Made by a program: the position numbers and the translations under genes
Source: Chloroflexota bacterium
GTDB lineage: Bacteria; Chloroflexota; Anaerolineae; CG2-30-64-16
DNA length: 14,258 bases
Direction of reading: 5' to 3'
NCBI GenBank assembly: GCA_029555885.1
Contig: JAKPQT010000676.1
Location: 1-14,258 of the forward strand
Part shown: positions 7,710 through 12,222 of the stretch, in pieces
Position numbering within the stretch: the first letter of the stretch is position 1
How the letters are laid out: every line of letters starts with the position of its first letter
The notes under the pieces: generated by a model
What the model was told of the DNA's origin: nothing
Seen by the model: the letters and a program-made list of their open reading frames with translations, nothing else
Database searches by the model: none

Positions 7710-8462
7710 ATGCCACGCCCGCTCCGCATCGACCTCCCCGGCATCCCGCAGCATGTCGTCCAGCGCGGCAACGACCGGCAGCCTTGCTTCTTCGATGATG
7801 CCGATTACCTGTGCTACCGCAGTGAACTCGGCGAGATGGCGCGACGAGAAGGTTGCGCCGTTCACGCCTACGTCTTGATGACGAACCATGTGCATCTCTT
7901 GCTGACGCCATCGCGTCCAGGCGCCGTCGGGAAGGCGATGCAATCCCTCGGACGACGTTACGTCCGCTACATCAATGCGACCTATGGCCGAACGGGTACG
8001 CTCTGGGAAGGCCGTTACAAGGCGAGCCTGGTGGGCGACGGCGACTACCTGATGCAATGCCATCGCTACATCGAACTGAATCCGTTGCGTGCAGCGATGG
8101 TCGCCGACCCGCGCGACTATCGCTGGTCCAGCCACCACGCGTTGGCGTTCGGCGAAGCCGATCCATTGGTCACGCCGCATCCCGACTATCTGGCACTCGG
8201 CGCCCGCCCTGTCGAACGACAACAGCGGTATCGCGCCATGGTGATGGACACCGTCAATCCAGAGGACCTCGAGGCGATCCGCCTGCACCTGAGCCGGCAG
8301 CATGCCTATGGCTCGGATCGCTTCCGGCAAGCGATCGAAGCGCAGCTCGGCCGCATCGTTGGCCCGCAAAAGATCGGGCGGCCAAGGAAGGAAGAGCAAA
8401 ACAGGGGTCCAAAACAGGGGTCAGAGTCGACTTTTAACGCCGGCCAACCTCAACCTACCTGA
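7710..8462 (+). CDS. rayT: REP-associated tyrosine transposase (RAYT, Y1/HUH family)
   Basis: This encodes 250 residues from ATG 7710; an in-frame GTG at 7683 is possible but adds atypical residues. The family marks are RPLRIDLPGIPQHVVQRGNDRQPCFFDDADY, the HUH motif NHVHLLLTP (His60 and His62) and the catalytic-tyrosine region HRYIELNPLRA (Tyr120). A basic tail IGRPRKE would be the usual end. RAYTs are single-copy, domesticated relatives of IS200/IS605 transposases that cut and join single-stranded REP sequences. Oddly, the frame does not stop after the basic tail but reads through the first repeat, so about 20 C-terminal residues (GPKQGSESTFNAGQPQPT) are repeat-encoded and the TGA lies in the repeat's central spacer. 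HUH and Tyr are intact, so it is probably active or recently active. Confidence 0.93.
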   Translation: MPRPLRIDLPGIPQHVVQRGNDRQPCFFDDADYLCYRSELGEMARREGCAVHAYVLMTNHVHLLLTPSRPGAVGKAMQSLGRRYVRYINATYGRTGTLWEGRYKASLVGDGDYLMQCHRYIELNPLRAAMVADPRDYRWSSHHALAFGEADPLVTPHPDYLALGARPVERQQRYRAMVMDTVNPEDLEAIRLHLSRQHAYGSDRFRQAIEAQLGRIVGPQKIGRPRKEEQNRGPKQGSESTFNAGQPQPT

Positions 8463-8493
8463 CGTCTGAAAAGTCGACTCTGACCCCTGTTTT
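8398..8493. repeat. Complete REP-like inverted repeat, GTCGAC family, with an extra half-arm
   Basis: The left arm 8411-8435 (AAAACAGGGGTCAGAG then TCGACTTTT) and right arm 8469-8493 are perfect 25-bp inverted repeats around a 33-base spacer containing GGCCAACCTCAACCT. A truncated extra left arm (AAAACAGGGGTCC) precedes at 8398-8410. It overlaps the 3' end of the RAYT gene. Confidence 0.93.
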
Positions 8494-8496
8494 CCA

Positions 8497-8514
8497 GACT
8501 CTGACCCCTGTTTT
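8497..8514 (-). repeat. Truncated right arm of the GTCGAC family
   Basis: GACTCTGACCCCTGTTTT repeats the outer 18 bases of the preceding right arm, separated from it by 3 bases. Confidence 0.85.
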
Positions 8515-8517
8515 CCC

Positions 8518-8588
8518 GAGTCGACTTTTAAAGCCGGCCAACCTCAACCTGCCTGACCTCTGAAAAAGTCGACTCTGACCCCTGTTTT
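8518..8588. repeat. Second GTCGAC-family element with truncated left arm
   Basis: The left arm keeps only GAGTCGACTTTT (8518-8529). The spacer is nearly the same as in the first element, with GCCGGCCAACCTCAACCTG. The right arm at 8564-8588 is complete. Confidence 0.88.
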
Positions 8589-8703
8589 CCCGCCACCGCC
8601 GCCGGTGCCACCGCCGCCGCCGCTACCAGTTTGTACGAACCAGCAGTATGTGCCTGAGCCGCCGATATCTGCAGACCAGTTAACGCATCTCCACTCGCCT
8701 TCC
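8589..8703 (-). pseudogene. Fragment of a Gly-rich, Cys-containing protein gene between REP elements
   Basis: This stretch between two repeats has no start or stop of its own. Read on the minus strand it gives an unbroken peptide with GEWRCVNWSADIGG, then GTYCWFVQT, then a run of Gly (GSGGGGGTGGGG). The Trp/Cys pattern followed by a poly-Gly linker looks like part of a secreted modular protein and not like random sequence. The plus strand gives a Pro-rich frame, less convincing. No intact parent lies in the window. Confidence 0.4.
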
Positions 8704-8829
8704 AAAACAGGGCTCAAAACAGGGGTCAGAGTCGATTTTTAACGCCGGCCAATCTCAACCTGCCTGACCTCTGGAAAAGTCGACTCTGACCCCTGTTTTC
8801 CTGGAAAAGTCGACTCTGACCCCTGTTTT
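8704..8829. repeat. Third GTCGAC-family element with duplicated outer arms
   Basis: The partial left arm AAAACAGGGCTC (8704-8715) is followed by a left arm at 8716-8740 with one change (GTCGAT), a spacer with GCCGGCCAATCTCAACCTG, the right arm 8775-8799, and a second complete right arm 8805-8829 spaced by 5 bases. The last arm abuts the RAYT remnant. Confidence 0.92.
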
Positions 8830-9086
8830 GGGATGCCCTGATGACGCTGCATCCGCTTTATCTCTCGCTTGCGGACATGGCCGCGGCACGCGCCTATGCG
8901 TACCGCGCGTGGCTCATGTCGGGAACGGACGACGAGGAGCTGGCCTGCATACGCGCGCACATGGCTCAAGAGAAGGCATTGGGCAACCCGCGCTTCCAGG
9001 CCATGCTGGAAAAGACTCTGAACCGCCCGGTGGATCTCAAACCCCGCGGCCGCCCCGCTCTCTCAAAAGGGGACGGAGGGAATTAA
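8829..9086 (+). pseudogene. 5'-truncated second RAYT transposase (C-terminal third only)
   Basis: The frame reads WDALMTLHPLYLSLADM, then AYRAWL, EELACIRAHMAQEKALGNPRF, and the basic tail KPRGRPAL. It aligns with the RAYT C-terminal part (compare HPDYLALGA, RYRAMV, DRFRQAIE and IGRPRK in the intact gene) but is clearly a different family member. The N-terminal two thirds, with the HUH motif and catalytic tyrosine, are missing, and the break coincides with the end of the preceding repeat arm. An in-frame ATG at 8841 could be mistaken for a gene start, but no function is expected. The frame ends SKGDGGN with TAA inside the palindrome at 9065-9114, so its C-terminus is also repeat-encoded. Confidence 0.85.
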
Positions 9087-9114
9087 GCGCGCTTAATTCC
9101 CTCCGTCCCCTTTT
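9065..9114. repeat. Perfect 50-bp palindrome (AAGCGCGCTT family)
   Basis: Two 25-base arms meet with no spacer: AAAAGGGGACGGAGGG then AATTAAGCG, and the exact reverse complement to CCCCTTTT. It lies at the 3' end of the truncated RAYT and was probably that transposase's cognate REP. As DNA or RNA it would form a very stable cruciform or hairpin. Confidence 0.95.
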
Positions 9115-9215
9115 GTTTTCAGTGCCATGGCCGTCTCCTGGTGCGTGGCGCACGCTCGTTGTGTAGGAACCACGAACGTACCGCCATCGCCAGGAGGCGG
9201 CGATATGAGTTTTCA
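9115..9215 (+). other. Unassigned ~100-bp segment carrying an orphan ribosome binding site and ATG
   Basis: This is sequence between two palindromes. It ends with AGGAGGCGGCGAT and ATGAGTTTT (ATG at 9205), a good translation start that runs straight into the next palindrome. It looks like the 5' end of a captured or interrupted gene. No protein longer than the palindrome-encoded peptide follows. GTTTTCAG occurs at both edges (9115-9122 and about 9209-9216). Confidence 0.4.
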
Positions 9216-9254
9216 GAGGGAATTAAGCGCGCTTAATTCCCTCCGTCCCCTTTT
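9216..9254. repeat. Second AAGCGCGCTT palindrome, left arm truncated
   Basis: The right arm 9230-9254 is identical to the perfect palindrome's. The left arm retains only GAGGGAATTAAGCG (9216-9229). Its right edge CCCCTTTTGTT directly abuts the icmF fragment. Confidence 0.9.
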
Positions 9255-9258
9255 GTTC

Positions 9259-9611
9259 GCGATCTCGCCGGCGTGTTCCTTCGGCAGGAAGGTGTTGACG
9301 CCCACCAGCGGCAGGCTGCCGTCATGCTTCTTGGGCTCGTAGTACAGCGACTCTTCCTGGATCTTGCCGCGCTGGTACATGGTGTCCATCGCGCCCAGCA
9401 CGCCGCCGCGCTCGCTGATGGCCTCGAACTCCTTGTAGACCGCTTCCTCCACCAGGTCGGTGAGGTAGTCCACGGCGAAGCTGCCCTGCCAGGGGTTCTC
9501 GATGAAGTTGAGCCCCAGTTCCTTGTTGATGATCATCTGGATGGCCACCGCGCGACGCACGCTTTCCTCGGTGGGCGTGGTGATCGCTTCGTCGTAGGCG
9601 TTGGTGTGCAG
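9259..9611 (-). pseudogene. 353-bp internal fragment of icmF, duplicated between REP elements
   Basis: The segment aligns without gaps to 12533-12885 inside the icmF gene (constant offset 3274), same strand. I count seven substitutions by eye, about 98% identity. Six are synonymous; one changes His to Pro (YYEPKKHD versus YYEHKKHD). It encodes only the part from [16 protein letters not shown] to KEHAGEIA, with no start codon and no B12-binding or complete mutase barrel, so it has no independent function. The match ends within 5 bases of the palindrome at 9216-9254 on one side and within 3 bases of the inverted repeat at 9614-9693 on the other, so the copy is neatly bounded by two different REP elements whose edges (CCCCTTTTGT and ACAAAAAGGG) face it as inverted repeats. 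Confidence 0.95.
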
Positions 9612-9613
9612 AC

Positions 9614-9693
9614 AAAAAGGGTCAGAGAACATTTCCACGGCGCAGCCTCAACCCGCAGCGCGTTTCAAACGGAAATGTTCTCTGACCCCTTTT
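9614..9693. repeat. Third REP-like inverted repeat family (GAGAACATTTCC arms)
   Basis: The left arm 9614-9636 (AAAAAGGGTCAGAGAAC then ATTTCC) and right arm 9671-9693 are 23-bp inverted repeats with one mismatch, around a 34-base spacer with GCAGCCTCAACCCG. The outer half resembles the GTCGAC family; the inner half differs. No RAYT of its own is visible here. It ends 10 bases before the stop of the XRE-Nudix gene. Confidence 0.9.
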
Positions 9694-9702
9694 GCTCTAA
9701 CC

Positions 9703-11196
9703 CTAAAGCAGCTTCCAGAGTGCTAACGCTAGACGCAGCTTGGATGAAGGGTGCCATTCCCATTTGTCGACGTTATCGGGCGAATTTCTCAACCACCTTC
9801 CATCCAGCTTATCGAAAACTTCCTTGGAAAGCCTCTCACACCCCAACAATATTTCCACCGATTCTCGCTTGCAGGGTATGACCACTATCGATTGATGCTC
9901 ATGCCCGCTATGAATATTCTCATCCAATCCATTTTTGAACATTTCCAAACTTGGAATTTCCCACTCGGCCAACGCCAGAAATGCCGGCGAAAGCAAATCC
10001 GCCTCCAAAAAATATGCATGCGTTTCGATATTTGGAATTAGTGAAGAATCATCCCACAATTCCTCGTAAACCCCCCGCATCGCGCAACCTTGAATGGTCT
10101 CGTCGCGAGGCTCTATGCGATTGCCCACCATTCCATCCGTCGGCCTATATTGCTCCTCGATGGAGCAGGACCAAGCGCTGCTGTAGTAGTCAATGTTCCG
10201 CGAACGCCGCTGCGCAAGCAGCATGTATCGATGCCCGGTATTCAAATCCCTCAAAAAAACAAGGACATGCAAACAGATGATACCCGGAATCAAATTATTA
10301 ATGCGATCCAAGCGGAGAGCGTTATCTGCAAATTCCAATCTCTGGCGAGATTGATTGCAAAAACTCTGGCCGAAATCACGTGCCCACCTACCTGGAACGG
10401 CCACATAGTTAATCCGCAGCGAGGGATTAAGGCTTATCGGTGGATCAACAAAAACGGGGCATGCCTTCCAAAACTCAGTCTCACCCAACTCTGCTGGCGG
10501 CTCAGGCACCGCCCACCTCACTGCATTTGCATAATTCTCGGGTGCGATTTCTTCGAAACCGGAAGCCGATGCTGGCGCAGCAAGAATGATGCAATCACCG
10601 CAACAAATTCGATGACTGCCGACATGGTCCAATAGCTGCATGGCGATCGCATCTCGCCGTGCATACCCTGAATCCTTCAGCCACGCAGGAAATGAATTAG
10701 TTTTGCCTGGTCGATTCAACGCAGTCTTTTCGAGTAGCGCAACCGAAGTCGATGCCTGCATATACCGCCTCGACGATCCGTCCATTCTATTGACAGGAAG
10801 GGGGGCGTTCGGAATTTCTCGTACCGGATCACTATCCGAAATACATGTATCGAAATAATCACTTTCCAACAGCTTTTGCAGATGATCCTGCAATTTCTGC
10901 ACGAAGGAACTAATTTTCTCGCGATAGATATTTGCAGCCGCTTCATTCATCCTACGAGCAGCGACCACTTTATTTACTTGTTTGTTTACGGCATCGGATG
11001 TATTGCCGTCCAGCAAGTGAATGAAGGTTACTAGGTTATTTCTCGGCAACGGACGATTACCAGTTTCAAACCGTGAATATTGGGACTGAGACTCTAGTCC
11101 AATGAGGCAACCAAAACCCGCCTGCGTCCATCCCAGTTCGTTACGGAACGCCCGGGTCATCACACCCAGCTTTTTCATATCACCCTCAAGGCTCAT
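9703..11196 (-). CDS. XRE-family HTH protein with C-terminal Nudix-like domain
   Basis: This encodes 497 residues. Residues about 8-63 form an XRE helix-turn-helix (MTRAFRNELGWTQAGFGCLI, SQSQYSRFETGNRPLPRNNL). Residues 70-300 are an unrecognised middle region. Around 325-400 the sequence is Nudix-like: HRYMLLAQRRS, SSAWSCSIEEQ, then a Nudix-box match with Glu366, Arg374, Glu378 and Glu379 at canonical E-x7-R and EE spacing. The first Glu of the REUXEE core is Gly and the later Gly is Trp, so it may bind and sense a nucleotide and not cleave it. A DNA-binding regulator controlled by a nucleotide-type ligand is one reading; a single-gene defence or stress switch is another. GGAGG lies 9 bases upstream; a second start six codons in (11176-11178) has GAGGG. 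The gene is clearly AT-richer than its surroundings and probably acquired. Confidence 0.8.
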   Translation of the reverse strand: MSLEGDMKKLGVMTRAFRNELGWTQAGFGCLIGLESQSQYSRFETGNRPLPRNNLVTFIHLLDGNTSDAVNKQVNKVVAARRMNEAAANIYREKISSFVQKLQDHLQKLLESDYFDTCISDSDPVREIPNAPLPVNRMDGSSRRYMQASTSVALLEKTALNRPGKTNSFPAWLKDSGYARRDAIAMQLLDHVGSHRICCGDCIILAAPASASGFEEIAPENYANAVRWAVPEPPAELGETEFWKACPVFVDPPISLNPSLRINYVAVPGRWARDFGQSFCNQSRQRLEFADNALRLDRINNLIPGIICLHVLVFLRDLNTGHRYMLLAQRRSRNIDYYSSAWSCSIEEQYRPTDGMVGNRIEPRDETIQGCAMRGVYEELWDDSSLIPNIETHAYFLEADLLSPAFLALAEWEIPSLEMFKNGLDENIHSGHEHQSIVVIPCKRESVEILLGCERLSKEVFDKLDGRWLRNSPDNVDKWEWHPSSKLRLALALWKLL

Positions 11197-11336
11197 TGCT
11201 GCCAGCCTCCATGGAACGCAATAAATCGCATATCAATGCATACGCAGGTAATAGTACGCATAAATATTCGGCGAATGATGGGGTCAACGGCAGCCAGACG
11301 CGCTACCGGAAACCCAACCATTAAGGAACCACTGCC
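11197..11336. promoter_or_regulatory. Divergent intergenic region, possible XRE operator
   Basis: This AT-rich 140-bp gap separates the XRE-Nudix gene (minus) from a small exported-protein gene (plus). It contains a TACGCA direct repeat at 11241-11246 and 11255-11260 (14-bp period) inside ATGCATACGCAGG and GTACGCATAAAT, which might be an autoregulatory site. No promoter boxes are confidently assigned. Confidence 0.3.
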
Positions 11337-11666
11337 ATGTTTAACCGCATCACCATCCTCGCTCTGCTCTCGCTCACTGCGCTCTTCGCCACCACAGACG
11401 CACCGGCACAAAAATACCCCCGCGACCCAGCCGCCCGTGCCCGCTACATCGATGCACGTGCACAGTCAGCTCACTACGCCGCTGAGGCGGCGCGGTACGA
11501 CACGCAACATCGCGCCCTACGGCGCACTGACCGATGGGCCAAGCCCCTCCGACGCGCAAGCGACTACGGCGTGCGCACGCTGAGCCGGCGCACCGGTGTG
11601 CCCGGCCGCGCCATCGGCGGCGCGTACCGATATGCAAGAAATCGCATGGGGGGCTACGGCAAATGA
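11337..11666 (+). CDS. Small basic exported protein of unknown function
   Basis: This encodes 109 residues. A clear signal peptide (MFNRITILALLSLTALFATT) ends near DAPAQ, residue 25. The mature protein is strongly basic and rich in Arg, Ala, Tyr and Gly (AARARYIDARAQSAHYAAEAARYDTQHRALRRTDRW, ending RYARNRMGGYGK), partly helical, with no Cys. AAGGA lies 9 bases before the ATG. I do not recognise a family; the composition suggests binding to an anionic surface or polymer, which is speculation. It is divergent from the XRE-Nudix gene and followed by another small exported-protein gene on the same strand. Confidence 0.7.
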   Translation: MFNRITILALLSLTALFATTDAPAQKYPRDPAARARYIDARAQSAHYAAEAARYDTQHRALRRTDRWAKPLRRASDYGVRTLSRRTGVPGRAIGGAYRYARNRMGGYGK

Positions 11667-11672
11667 GCCTCG

Positions 11673-11703
11673 GTGCGCGGCTTCCCCGCCGCGCACTCTT
11701 TCA
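11673..11703 (+). terminator. Possible weak intrinsic terminator or attenuator
   Basis: GTGCGCGG (11673-11680) pairs with CCGCGCAC (11689-11696) across an 8-base loop, followed by TCTTTC. It lies between the two small exported-protein genes, so it may end or dampen transcription from the first. The T-tract is short. Confidence 0.4.
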
Positions 11704-11724
11704 CAACATCACAGGAGAACGACC

Positions 11725-12141
11725 ATGCGCAATTACATACGCACCACTCTGTTGGCAAGCCTGCTCGCCACAGCCGCCCCTAGCGCCAGCGCCACTTGCT
11801 GGATCAACGAGAGCCTGACCCGGCTGACTGAGTCCGTCGCGGAGCAGCATTTCCCTGAAATGGCCCAGAACGCGCCGTACGTCTACGAGTGCCCACCCGA
11901 AGATTTGCACCCAAGCTCGGAAGCGGAGTACGTGCCGGATGACGACGTCATCATTGTGCCGATGTGGCAGCGCAACTCGCCACCCGGGCGTATTCGGAAT
12001 GTGTTGGGCCAATCGCTGGCCTATGCATTCCTGTATCGCCAGAACGCCGACCCTACCGACGAGTTCGAGCCGCTCCTGTGGGAGCGGGGGTTGGCTCTCG
12101 CCGATTACGAATACGATTTCGCGTACGAGTACGATTATTAA
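11725..12141 (+). CDS. Small exported acidic protein of unknown function
   Basis: This encodes 138 residues. The signal peptide (NYIRTTLLASLLATAAPSASA) is followed by a mature acidic protein with two Cys (ATCWINE and YECPPED) that could form a disulfide, a strand-like EYVPDDDVIIVPMWQ and a helix RIRNVLGQSLAYAFLY, ending in a Tyr/Asp/Glu-rich tail (DYEYDFAYEYDY). The helix has the shape of a zincin VLxHExxHAF helix in which all metal ligands are replaced (Gln, Ser, Tyr), which might mean an inactive peptidase relative; this is tentative. AGGAGA lies 7 bases upstream of the ATG at 11725, so the longer upstream frame is rejected. Its acidic nature contrasts with the basic neighbour. Confidence 0.75.
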   Translation: MRNYIRTTLLASLLATAAPSASATCWINESLTRLTESVAEQHFPEMAQNAPYVYECPPEDLHPSSEAEYVPDDDVIIVPMWQRNSPPGRIRNVLGQSLAYAFLYRQNADPTDEFEPLLWERGLALADYEYDFAYEYDY

Positions 12142-12174
12142 TGCGGGCGCATTTGATAAATACACCACCGAAAC

Positions 12175-12207
12175 GGGGTCGGGTACACAACCCGACCCCA
12201 GTCCTTT
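12175..12207. terminator. Strong hairpin between convergent genes, likely terminator
   Basis: GGGGTCGGGT (12175-12184) and ACCCGACCCC (12190-12199) form a perfect 10-bp stem with a 5-base loop, followed by AGTCCTTTT. It lies between the stops of the small acidic protein gene and icmF. The left side (AAACGGGGTCGGGTACA) also resembles the REP arm at 7166, so it may be a REP-derived terminator. Confidence 0.7.
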
Positions 12208-12222
12208 TCGCATGTCGAATCA

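Noticed and set aside
8592..8742. Plus-strand Pro-rich frame (PPPPVPPPP...) ending in the repeat
   Set aside because: The minus-strand reading gives a more protein-like peptide; the Pro run is the complement of Gly codons.
8398..8829. CRISPR array
   Set aside because: The repeats are inverted pairs with a conserved spacer word and irregular spacing, and they accompany a RAYT gene; there are no unique regular spacers or cas genes.
9213..9638. 141-residue minus-strand open frame as a stand-alone gene
   Set aside because: Both ends are encoded by REP sequence and the middle is the icmF fragment; it is a chance fusion without a proper start.
9273..9881. 202-residue plus-strand open frame
   Set aside because: It is antisense to the icmF fragment, crosses a REP element and enters the XRE gene antisense; no coding support.
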